This document shows positions 22,391-34,112 of a stretch of DNA of 64,000 nucleotides, piece by piece. The notes below the pieces were generated by a model that saw nothing but the letters and a program-made list of their open reading frames with translations, made no database searches and was not told where the DNA came from. This DNA is from Allium sativum (taxonomy: Eukaryota; Streptophyta; Magnoliopsida; Asparagales; Amaryllidaceae). Each line of letters begins with the position of its first letter. Position 1 is the first letter of the stretch. A program made the position numbers and the translations under genes. The DNA lies in assembly GCA_030737875.1 (NCBI GenBank), contig CM060918.1:775924552-775988551 (forward strand), written 5' to 3'.

Positions 22391-23529
22391 ACCCCCTTAA
22401 CATCAGCCTAAACCTAATTCCATACTTCTTTCCGCCGTCACTTATTTGTCTCAGCAAAATAAACGTAGAAGAATTCTCCTTTGAAAATCAAAATAAAAAC
22501 AAATCAATTCCCATAAATCAAAATAAATATGTATTCGAAGTTCTGGAGAGATTCTCGCCATGCTGGTGTGTGTCGTTCTGAGTTTGATGCCTGTTGTTGT
22601 CGACTGGTATTTAAACACTGGAGCTAGGGTTCATTTTATCGAGAAATGGAAGCGTTAATTCTTGAAATGGATGATGGTTTTGGTTTTGTGGAGTGATTTG
22701 AGACTTATACATAGATTTTGGTTGATTTCTGGGTCTGTTGTTGTTGAGCGCCGCTGAGGGAAACGCGCAAGGACCTGCTGCCATTTCGTGAGCGAGAGGA
22801 ACCATTTTGGCTCGATGGTGGAGCTTGTTCGAAGAGATGATCGTTGGGCTTGTCGGTTTTGATTAAAGTGAAGTGGTTGATGAGATAAGGAAGGAGAAGC
22901 TCGGCATTTGGTCTGCGTTCAAGGCAGTTTCGATGCGGCAGGGAGAAGATAATGAGGGATTTGATTAGCAGTAATGATGGGGTTAAGTGTTAAACAATAA
23001 TTAAGGTGAGACAGTTGATTTTTGTGGAGTATAAAGTAAGTGTGAAACAAGGGAAAATGGACGGTGGCAAATGCTTTGAGGAGCAGTGTCATTTGGGAAG
23101 GAAGAGTTCAAAAGCGGGTTTAGGCCTAGAAGGGAAGTTGGGCCAGGGAGAATATCAGTAAAGCCCATTTTAATTTAGATTTTTCCAAGTGTTAATTATA
23201 TAAAATATACACTAATTTGTAAACCGCATAACTTTGTCATACAAGAACGAAATTCAGTGAAACAAGATCCGTTGGAATCGTATGGACGGGAGCAACACAA
23301 TGGGACTGACTGGGAGTGGATTGGAGCTCGTTTGAATTTATGGCGAAATAAATTGTTTGATTCAAATCAAATAACAGTTTACCATTCTTTAACGATGAAC
23401 TGCAAATGTGAGTAAAACTCACCAACTCTGAATAGCTCTATTTTTACAGTGTATTCTTAGAACTGTTAAATATTGTTTGTTTGACTGTGTGTTGACTGTT
23501 TGATTGAACTGCTAGTCCGTTAGTAGAAA

Positions 23530-23547
23530 TTATATATATATATATAA
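23530..23547. repeat. (TA)n microsatellite
   Basis: TATATATATATATATA between AATTA and AACC. Confidence 0.8.
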
Positions 23548-24229
23548 ACCGTTAAACATTGATATGTGATTCTGTTATCAGAATATTTCACAGTAAAGTG
23601 AAATTGATGTTAATTATATTGTCTAACATATGTGATGCAGGTAAACAGGTTGGAGGAATCCAACTGGATTCCTCAACAATTATTTTACTGTGATTTATAA
23701 ATTGTGATATATAATGTGATATATAATCTGACGTTGATTATGTGTGTTTGGACGATAGTTATCGTTGTTATATAGTGTGTTAAATACCATAAGGAAATAC
23801 CAGAATGTGATAAAGGGATTTTCAAAGTACGATTTGAAAATAATTTATTTATATAAAATCAATGGATTTTATATTATAAAAGAAAAGGGATTTTGAATAA
23901 AAGAATTATATTTGTAAATCAAATATAAAGGTTAATCAAATAAAAAAGGATTTTATTGTTAAACAAATATACAGGAGATATATTTGTGAAATCAAATATA
24001 AAGGAAAGTATTTGTAAAACAATATATATAAAGGAAAATATTGTCAAAACAAATAGAAAGAGGGATATTTGTAAACCATTTACAATTAGATATAAAAGGA
24101 TTTATTTATTTAGGAAATAAATAAAGGTAAAATAATTTATTATTTAGGGTATAAATAAAGTTAAATGATTTATTTATTTAGGGAATAAATAGAATAAAGG
24201 AATATTTATTGTTAAACAAATAGGATTTA

Positions 24230-24485
24230 ATCAAAGTGGATTAGTTAAGTTAAACTAAGTGAATTGGTTAAGTAAACAAAGTGAATTAGTTGAGTTAAAC
24301 TAAGTAATTTAGTTAAGTTAATCAAAGTGGATTAGTTAAGTTAAATCTAAGTGAATTTGGTTAAGTTAAACAAAGTGAATTAGTCGAGTTAATCAAAGTG
24401 ATTATTTCAGTTAAATAGAGATAAGCAAAATCAATTGAGGTTAATCGAGTTGAATTAGTCAGTCGAGTTAATAAATTGAGTTAGT
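24230..24485. repeat. Degenerate GTTAAGTTAA..GTGAATTA array, left half
   Basis: Imperfect ~20-40 bp repeats built from GTTAAGTTAA, AAGTGAATTAG and GTCGAGTTAA. The array continues at 30102 after the nested LTR. Confidence 0.7.
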
Positions 24486-27400
24486 TGTGAAAACCCGTAA
24501 CTTCCCCGTGAAGGAAAGAGCAGATAGTTCGAGAACAAGCCACAACAGAACGCAGACGGAAGAACATTTCATTGTATATTACAACAATGCATCAGATTAC
24601 AAGAATATACAGAGTATAAATGAATAAATTACATTCGATAAATATCAGAGATTACCATAAATTACATAGCAGCGGAAAATAATACAAAGCACAACTGATG
24701 GTGATACACGGATACAAAGCTTTCCAGATATCGTTCCTGCTGTAAACCAGGATCCTGTGAATATAAATCTGCAAAACCAAAACTACTAGCTGCCCGTGTC
24801 GAAAATAAGGGCACCCAGAGTTTAGGTTAAAACAATAAACTCCAGGTCAGTCATGTGACTGGTGTGAGAACTAAAATAGTTATTAATCTTTGTTTTTAAA
24901 GTTAGGTAAATCAAGGGACCACGCCATATAACACGGAACGGGTTTCCTCCCAAGAATACCAGTGCATAAAACAATAACGCAATGCTAAATAAGGAAAATG
25001 AAGCTGTTATAAGACCCAGGTCCTATCACACAATGCAACGCAAGCCGGGGGATAGGGTTTTCCCTTATAACAGCCAAAGAATGCTTGATACGTTTTAAAA
25101 CAAATCATTTGATACTATTATCAGTGCATAGTGTATAAAGCAACTTCAAATCATAAATATCAATCAAAGGCGGCATGGGTACCATATATCATGCCGCCAA
25201 TACTAGGCTCTACAAATAAAACCGCAAATGTCACGTATTTGGAAATTGGATTTCCATCTATGAACCGAGGCCAGGGATCGTCCTCTACCGATTCGAGACT
25301 GTCTAGCCCGAGCCTCAGGAACAGCCGCAACTGCCCCATGGAGCGACAGGGCTGGTCCACCGATGTGGATTATTATGCCTGAACACTACGTTTCCCCGCC
25401 CTTTGGGGCGTTAATGAGCCAACGAATGACTCCATCGGACCCGGATCGTCCGATCAAACCGAGGCGCCTCGCAACATCAACAATCACACAGGTGAAAAGT
25501 ATATAAATGTCAGGGCTGGTAGGTCACTGACACCACCCTAGCTAGAAAGAAACGCATGCCCTCCCTGAGGTCCTCTCCCGCTTTTGGTTCACAACCGGGG
25601 TGCGAGGCTCGCGAATTCACGTTACACAAAGCTGTGCCACACCGGCTGTGCTTTGGTCATCACCACAAGACTTTGCTTTTCAACAGAAGCCTTGATCATT
25701 TGCATCTTAGCATGCCACACAGGCAAACCACTCTATGCAACCGATATCAGTCACACTGAATGAAATCCAATGTCAGACACACAGTCCATTTACAAGTTCG
25801 TTCTGGGTCTGAACGAAACCGGAGGCACCTAGTACCCCGCATATCCATCGATCTCCAAGTACGTCTGGACGATCACCAACTGTTTCCATCTTCTTGGGTG
25901 TACATCCCAATCAAGATCATCAATAATCACCCAAACGACGTGAAGACCTCCGGTCTTCGACCACCGTCTTCATCTTCGATTTATCGTCGTATCAGTTATT
26001 CAGAATGGGATAAACCTGGTCTTTCCGAATAACTTGCGTATTATTTTAAATAAGTGTTACACAAACACAACATACACCTCATTCCAATTCATCAGTCACT
26101 AACCGTAAATTAATCAAGAGAATAATTCCCCAAATATTAACCCCGAAGGCCGAAACCAACATCAGATCAATATCCAGAAAACCATTCTGCTTAGCTAACC
26201 GACAGTTAGTTTCTAAACTTCACATTCATAGGGAAAGGTTCCCATTAATTTTATCCAAGATAAATTCCTTGAATTTATTCTTTAATCTTCTTTTGAATTC
26301 CGATTCAACTAGTCGAGATTAACGAACCTTACCGAAGTAATCATTGGTTTTAATTTCCCAATCCCAACCTATTCATCCCATGAAGTAAAATGGGTCTTAC
26401 TTCATATCTAACACCACGGTGTTATCGGTAAATTCAATTACCATTTCACGTTCAAATCTAATTAGAGATTTAACTAACGCCTGGAGCAAAACTGGTGATA
26501 CTCCATTCTCGATCTTTTCAATTTAATTAAAGATTCATTAAAACTCCACTTAGTTTTAATCGTTAACTGGGTTAAAGAATCAGTGTCATTTAAAACACGG
26601 TTCACGATAAACCCAAAAATCAAAATCAATTTAATTCCAATTAAATATTATTTAATTGGTACACTTCATTAAATCTAACTAAAAAGATTTAATCTTTTCT
26701 CAACTGGGTTCAAGAACAGTGTTAATCAAGACACCATTCACGACAAACCCAAATCACATTTGATATTAAATACGAGGTTTTGAATAGAAAATATATCGGC
26801 TTATATTCAATATCAGATTCTACGACCAACAGATATTGTATTGGAAATAACGATATACATATCTATATCTTTCAAATTTCCATAACAACATTTGTATAAT
26901 CACGAAATCCAACATCGAAATATCCCGAAGATAATTTCGATTCAAATCCATTCCAATGCTATCATTGGAAATTCTGCTTATTTTTAAAACCCTTTTCAAA
27001 CTCACTTTATTTATTTATTTTGAAAATAAATTACTATTCTAGTTCAAAACTAGTTCATTTCGATAAAAATCTATTTTTATCTTTTCAAATATGGAGATTT
27101 TCATCCCAATTTTTCCCAAATCATTTCTTATGAATTTACACAAATTATTACTATTTTTAATAATTTTATCAAGGCCCGTACAGTCGATTTCCATCAACGG
27201 CCATCGAACTGCACTTACAACGACCTTTTTCAAATTTGATTTGGACATAATTCCAAATCCAATCGTTAAATTTCTAATTTCTAATATTCGTTAGAAAGCT
27301 CTTTTCGATACGAACCCAACGGTTCTGGTTTTAGGAGAATCCGACGGTCGGATCTCCCGCAATGTCCATTCGAAGTCAAAGGTCGAAATTCGCGAACTGC

Positions 27401-27587
27401 CGCGGCGCGGCGTGTTCTATTCAGGCCATTATATTATATATATAATATATACTTCATCGATTTCCTTTTAAAACGTATTTTATAAATCGTTTTAAATTCG
27501 TTTTCAAAACGATTTCAACTTCTATTTCAACTTCAAATCAAAATCGAATTTTCCAACATAAATTCATTTTCTTTTCATTTCGAATTG

Positions 27588-27770
27588 ATTTAATTCAAAT
27601 TGATTTCAATTCGTTTTCAATTCGTTTTCAATTCAATTCGTTTTCAATTCAATTCAATTTCAATTTGAATTCATTTCTATTCATTTCAATTTGAATTCAT
27701 TTCAATTCAATTTCAATTTCAATTCGAATTCATTTCTATTCAATTTCAATTTGAATTCATTTCTTTTCAA
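27588..27770. repeat. Low-complexity TTCAATTTGAATTC repeats
   Basis: Irregular mixtures of TTCAATT, TTGAATTC and CATTTC with many small palindromes. It is missing from the corresponding part of the 55196-60913 LTR. Confidence 0.75.
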
Positions 27771-28604
27771 AATATCAGATTTTGAAATCACTTTCGATAT
27801 TCGTTATAAAATCGATATAAATATTGTTCACGTCAAAATGGCGTCAATCTATCAACACGGCTTCATATATTTCTATTTTCAAATATTCTATTTCAAATAT
27901 TTTTATTTTTAAAACTGGAATGAGGCCCAAACAATTACCATATAATGTTAATTATGTGGATTTTCTACAACACATGTATATATCAACGATGACAAATAAT
28001 CAACCATCATCCAAAGTGCATTCTACACTGTATAAGCATCAAATATAAATATCGAACGCTTATAACAGTCTGTCAATCAATCGATCGACATACAATCAAT
28101 TATTGGGACTAGTGTATGTCATATATCATCCCAATACCCGTGTGGGGTTTCAAACAATTAAACACAGATTTTATTTGTGCAGTTGGGCGATGTGTAAAAT
28201 TTATCATTCCAATCAATATCAGTCAAATGTGTGTATATAAACAAATCGTCCAATTTGTTTATTTTTATTTCATTTCATATACATGTTAAAAATTCTATTT
28301 TTAACTATAAAATATTTTAACTATATAAATATTTTATTTCATTTCACATCACATCACATCACACAATCAACTACACAGCAAAATCAAACAAACAAGCATA
28401 CAAGTCGTCCATGGTCTGTGGACGATGGGTGTCGGGTGTTACTAAACACCGTCTGCATCCTAGTATATATTTATAACTAGAAAAAATAAATTAAAAGGTG
28501 AGAAATTCTCACTGATTAGCTAATCCGATTCCACGACTCTTCTTTGTAGAAATCTTCGCCGTTCTCGCCTCTTGTCACTTTCTTTGCCCGTATTCTCTAC
28601 ATAT

Positions 28605-28897
28605 GTAAAAATCAAATTTTTACTTTGCTACTCAATATATAAAAATCGAATTTTTACTTCACTATTCAATATAGAAAAATCGAATTTTTACTATGTTATT
28701 CGATATATAAAAATCGAATTTTTACTATGCTATTCAATATATAAAATCGAATTTTTTACTTCGTTATTCAATATATAAAAATCGAATTTTTACTTTGTTA
28801 TTCAATATATAAAAATCGAATTTTTACTTCGTTATTCAATATATAAAAATCGAATTTTTACTTTGCTATTCAATATATAAAAATCGAATTTTTACTT
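28605..28897. repeat. 34-bp tandem array, about eight copies
   Basis: The unit holds CAATATATAAAAATCGAATT then TTTACTTCGTTATT. Each copy contains TAAAAATCGAATTTTTA, a 7-bp hairpin with a CGA loop. Confidence 0.9.
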
Positions 28898-29180
28898 TGA
28901 TAAAAATGAAATCTTTACATTGATAAAAATGAAGTCTTTACATTGATAAAAATGAAGTCTTTACATTGATAAAAATGAAATCTTTACATCGATAAAAATG
29001 AAGTCTTTACATCGATAAAAATGAAGTCTTTACTTTGATAAAAATGAAGTCTTTACATTGATAAAAATGAAATCTTTACATTGATAAAAATGAAATCTTT
29101 ACATCGATAAAAATGAAATCTTTACATTGATAAAAATGAAATCTTTACATTGATAAAAATGAAGTCTTTACTTTGATAAA
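28898..29180. repeat. 23-bp tandem array, about twelve copies
   Basis: The unit is GATAAAAATGAAGTCTTTAC plus ATT or ATC. It directly joins the 34-bp array and shares TTTAC and TAAAAAT with it, so it may have grown from part of that unit. Confidence 0.9.
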
Positions 29181-29456
29181 ATATACATAATGAAAACTGA
29201 TTTTTTTATAATGCTAATTACATTGAATAAATAGAATAAAATAAAATAAATAAACAAAAATAGGAAAGCTTACAAAATTTCGTTCGTCGGAGAGGGGGTG
29301 GGGGTTCACTGGTCGGAGGGGGCTTGAGAAGAGGCGCTGGGGTCATGGGGTGTCGCACGCGCGGTGGTGGGCTAGGGGATGGCCGGAGCAGTGGGCGGCA
29401 GTGGCTAGGGTTGCGGTTTTGGGGTGGAGCGGCCTCCAGAAAAATATTTTCTAGCT

Positions 29457-29702
29457 TCGTATTGACGATACGGTCCTAACAAAACTAGTTTCGTCGAATT
29501 CTGAGACCGTTTGAAAAATGGCCATTTTCCAGTCGATTAAAATCAACTGAAACTGGTCAAACGCGTTTTCCTTTGCCACGCTCACATATCGATTCGAAAA
29601 ATTATGAAATTTGAAATCTAGCAATAACTTTACACCACGGACCCAAGAAGAGTTGTTTCGTCGAAATCCGAGGTCGTTTGCAAAATGGCTATTTTTAAGG
29701 GC
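29457..29702 (-). repeat. Paired U3 module (two copies, 167 bp apart)
   Basis: On the plus strand GTTTCGTCGAA occurs at 29488 and 29655, each followed by GACCGTTTG or GGTCGTTTGC and AAAATGGC. These are the reverse complements of the modules at 22031 and 62847. Confidence 0.85.
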
Positions 29703-30101
29703 TTGAATTCCATAGCGACTATTCAGAATTTTCAACTGGAGATATCTTTTGATCCCCGCTATGAAATTTTGATTTTTCGGATTCGTTGGAAAGATATTAT
29801 CAATTAGATCCTATTATTTTTGGTTTCACTAAAATCCGGTTTATTTTGCACCCGGTACATTCAATTGAAGTTTGAAATCGAATTATCGAACTACCGCGCC
29901 ATTTTCAATTCCTTTTTTATATATAAATAAATATTTATATTCTATCGTCGATCTATATAACTATATACGATTGAATTTTATTCAAAAGAAATTTTCTCGT
30001 CGATATTATTTAAAATAATTCATTTTAAATAATCAAAATTCGCTAAAATTGCCAAAATAAAAATTTTAAACTGGCCCAGATTTTCGGGTTGTTACATTAG
30101 T

Positions 30102-30400
30102 CAAACCAAGTAAAATCAATTAAGGTTGACCAGTTAGAATAAATCAACTAGAGTCAACTAGTTATAGTTAACCAGTTAGAGTTATTCAAATGGAGTTAAT
30201 CGAGTAGAGTTATCGAATATAGTGTATTCGAGAGAAGAGTTAATCGAATATAGTTTATTCGAATAGAGTTAGAGGAGTTAAATCAAATATAGTTTATTCG
30301 AATAGAGTTAGAAGAGTTAATCCAAAGGAGTTAATCGAATAGAGTTAAGTGGAGGAGTTAATCGAATATAGTATTCGAAAGAAAGGTTAAGTAAGGAAGT
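30102..30400. repeat. Degenerate repeat array, right half
   Basis: Continues the array at 24230 with GAGTTAATCGAATATAGT and TTATTCGAATAGAGTTAG repeats. It belongs to the outer LTR. Confidence 0.7.
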
Positions 30401-32475
30401 TAGTTAAAGAAATATAAAGTGAACTTTGCCTATTTCAAGGTTAGAAGTGTTGTATAGTTAAGGACTGAGAGGTAGCTATACCCCAACTTGATTGACTGCG
30501 GTTTTAATTAAGAAATGGTTACGGTTCGAGAGTGAAGTGGTTAAGTGGATTTAGTTAATAAGTAAAATGGTTTAAGTTGGCATCGCGATGGTTTGTTTAA
30601 CCATCTGTCTAAGTCCAATTTTTGAGTTTTGGAAATGTTTTCCAACGAAGTATCAGAATGGTTTTCTAATATAGAAAACAAAGAAATGGAAATGTTTTCC
30701 AATGGTAATAACATATATTTTCTAAATCTATAAAATAAGAAATGTTGAATATAGGAAAACAGGAGATGAAAAATGAACTAAGGAGATAAAAGTTGAAATG
30801 ATGATTGATCGATACAATTTCCATCTGGAAAATAATATCGTTGTTTGCACACTTGTTTTTCTTTGATAGTTAACTCACAGACTATCGAAGTTTTGACCAT
30901 TTTAACGTTGTTAATATGGAGAGACCGGTTGGATTATTATCCAAAGAACCACTCTATATTGGCATAAGCGTTGCGAATCATATATGCCAAAGATAATTGA
31001 AGACGGAGTAAAGTACAAGGGCTGTTGTATAAGTCTTAGATAACAGTGACTAAGATGGATATATTGAATAGTGCCTTCAGTTTGTCCAGTCCCAGGACAA
31101 CTTGTATGGACGAAGGTCTGACAGAGTATATCCAATGGATCGCGTAAATTGATCTCTTCAAACGTATATACGTTGGTGGCGGAGGAATTCATTTCTCTTA
31201 GCTGTATACCCGTCGTATTTTTGAGGAAATCAATTTGTGATTTGGCGGGTATGATGATGTGACATTCTAAGTGAATGAGGATGACTTGTATGAATGAATG
31301 TCTGACAGAGTATTTCCAGAAAGGCCACGTACATTGATTTCTTCAATCGTACCAAGAGTGGAAGCGGAGAAGGAAACTTCTTTTAGCTAACACATAATGT
31401 ATTGTTGTGAAAGTCAATTAGTGATTCTGATGGATCTGATGATGTGACATTTGAAGTGAATCTGATGTGATGATAATGCGTAACTTCTAGCCTCATCATC
31501 CGATAAATGACAGAAATCGGGCAGGCAACATGGCTAAGTCGGTCGCACCGAAGTAGGGTGTATAATCACCTATCTAGAGAATATTCATTTGTTTCTTAAA
31601 TCTATCAATGTTGTCCCATATATATACGGGAACGGTTGCTGATCCCAACCGTTGGTGATATACATTCGATACACTCAAGCAAAATGAGTGGTCGGTCATG
31701 TGTGGCTGAGTTACAAGATGTTCTTGTTGAACTCCAGTGTATCGTTCCTAGAGTACACTGATCGGAAGGTGGTTCCATACCTTGTCATAGTTGGAAATCC
31801 ATTACCCAATACGTGCTTGCGGTTTTGATTGTATACTATATATGTAGAACGTGAGATGAAAGCGTTTCTGCTAGATGATTAATATATTGTGGCTGATAGA
31901 CATTATTATAATACCAAAAGGTTTTTGATATAAAGATATTTTGGATTCTCATAAGGGAAAACCCCGTTCCGTTATACGGCGTGGTCTTATGAGATACCGT
32001 TTACTTGTTCAAACTGTTTTAAACTGTTTTACTCATACCAGTCCCATGACTGACCCGGAGTTTATTTTGTTTTGTCTTCCCTAAACTCTTGGGTTCCTAA
32101 ATTTGTATCGGCAGTCAAGTAGTCGGGAATTTACAGATATACTTGAAGAGCTGGCGCAGGAGGCTTCAGGATCATATAGCTATAGTTTATTTCCGCTGTG
32201 TTGTAAGTGTTGTACTCTGATAAGTGCTATTGTATACATAACCGTTATATTTCAAAGTTATGTTATATATTATATGTTATTCCTTCCGCTGTGAGATTCG
32301 TGTTACTCTGATGATGTAAGTTCTTTTTTTCTTCTTCTATTCTAAGTTTCTATCTTATCTATCCTCACCCTCTAATTTCTTTCATTAATTACCAGGATTT
32401 TTCGATGTTTTGGTTATCGACATCGAGTGTATGTCGATAACCAAAGTCGCTCAAAATCCGGGTCATTACACCTAC

Positions 32476-34040
32476 ACAATTTTTACTCAATACAAGCCTA
32501 AATTTAATGAGATAATAAAAATAAATTTCATAAAGTAATTTACGAGAAAAAACAAAAATCTCTGCAGGTACCCTGTTTGAAATGCAATTTCTGATTGCAT
32601 AGTCCAATCATTTATATACTGCATTAGTAAGGTGCCTAATATCAAGTCAACTATGGTTCAAACAATAACAATAATTTATATAAATCCTTGTGACCAGTAT
32701 ATGATAAATACAACTAACATTTCTTATTTTAACTCCAATTTAAATTTTATAGAAATAAAGGTGCAAAAAGAAATATACCTAAATGTGGTTACCCAAAAAT
32801 TGTTAGATGAAAAATATTAATGTTACAATTGCCTTGCAGATGTATAGGTTTTCTCGTTGACCCAATAAGAAATATCATATCTTAACCATATAATTATTAT
32901 CACAATAAAATAAAATCTTAGCCTCTTTTAAAGAAGGAAGTTGAAAAACTGATACATTGTCAAAACTTCTAATTAAGTAAGATGGCTAAATTAAAACTAT
33001 AACTAAATTATTTTATTGGAAAATGAAAATAGTTACACTAAAACTTTAACAAACTATTACCCTCTTCAGTTGATGCGCGAATATAAATAATCATACCTTA
33101 GATAGATTTCCATAACCAGTAGGTAACGCCTACCGTTTAATTCTGGAACCTAATTCTTAAAACCAATTCACAAAATTTATGCAATATTGCATCATTAATA
33201 AGCATTCCACAAATCTTGATGGATTTACCGTTGACTTAAACCAATCAAAATATTTTTTATGATGGTTTCAAATTTACTTGAATTCTTTTCACTTTCAAAC
33301 AAATTCTTTCCCTCTTTCTTAAATCAGAGATGATTCTGGTCATATTTGGTCACTGCAAAAGGGTGTAAATTAGTAAATTACAAAATAAATACAAGTTTAA
33401 CATCACTTCTAAAAGTTATTAAATAATTATCATTCTACTAAGATTTAAGAAAATTGAGAAAGGAATTTTAATACTTACAGTAGAAATAAGAGATATTAAT
33501 AAAATAAGGAACAAAATTTGAAATATACCGATTAGGTTGAAAGATTGCAATAATGAGAAGAAATCCTAGTCAATGCAGTAAAACGGTAGAAGATGGAGAC
33601 ACAATCGATGTGAGAGAATGAAGATGGAAGAACCTGGTTGTTGTAAGAAGTAGGAAGTTGAAACCTTAGCTGGTGTGATGGTGGCACTGTATTTTGAGAG
33701 CTTCAGAAATGAAATGATTTAGAAAAGCATTGTTTTTGTTTAAAGCTGTAAAATTTAACATAACACCCCCCATCCAAACCCCCCAATTTTTTTAAACATG
33801 TTGGTCAGCAAATGCAAAAGACACTAAAAATAGAGAAAGGAAATGTCATTAATTCTTAAAAATTATTTTATACTTTCCCAAACAACAATTATTATACATG
33901 TAAAAGAAATATTATTTTTTGAACTTGCATACTATTACATTATTAACGCATTTTGTTGCAATAGTATATTAATAATATTTTGAAATGTTTGATAAATAAA
34001 ACTTGTAATCAGACATGCATCAATTTGAGAACCGCTCTTT
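32476..34040. other. AT-rich, no gene recognised
   Basis: No LTR ends, no long frame, no tandem repeat. It lies between the CCTAC duplication and the CACTA-like end. Confidence 0.5.
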
Positions 34041-34112
34041 CACTACTAAAAAAGGTTGCAAAAAGAGTATAAAAACAAAAAGTAACAACGTTGTAACTGC
34101 CGTCAATATTGG

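Larger units (their letters stand above)
24486..30096 (-). repeat. Minus-strand gypsy solo LTR nested in the 21308 LTR (5.6 kb)
   Basis: Plus-strand ends are TGTGAAAACCCG and CGGGTTGTTACA, flanked by a perfect 5-bp duplication TTAGT (24481-24485 and 30097-30101). No gag, pol or primer site is present. It is related along most of its length to 55196-60913 (for example the shared ACGAACCCAACGGTTC at about 27310 and 58398). Its extra features are two tandem arrays at 28605-29180, absent from the other copy, and a GC-rich block at 29285-29445. Confidence 0.92.
21308..32470 (+). repeat. Plus-strand gypsy solo LTR, split by a nested solo LTR
   Basis: It runs from TGTAATGACCCGCATTG to AATCCGGGTCATTACA, inverted ends, and is flanked by a perfect 5-bp duplication CCTAC (21303-21307 and 32471-32475). 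With the nested LTR (24486-30096 plus duplication) removed it is about 5.5 kb. There is no internal region, so it is a solo LTR left by recombination between two LTRs. It holds a TATA box at 22383, paired U3 modules at 22031-22260, and a degenerate repeat array around the insertion site. Confidence 0.92.

Noticed and set aside
24486..30096. A full retrotransposon in this interval
   Set aside because: Only one pair of inverted LTR ends, one target duplication and no primer site, gag or pol are present, so it is a long solo LTR.
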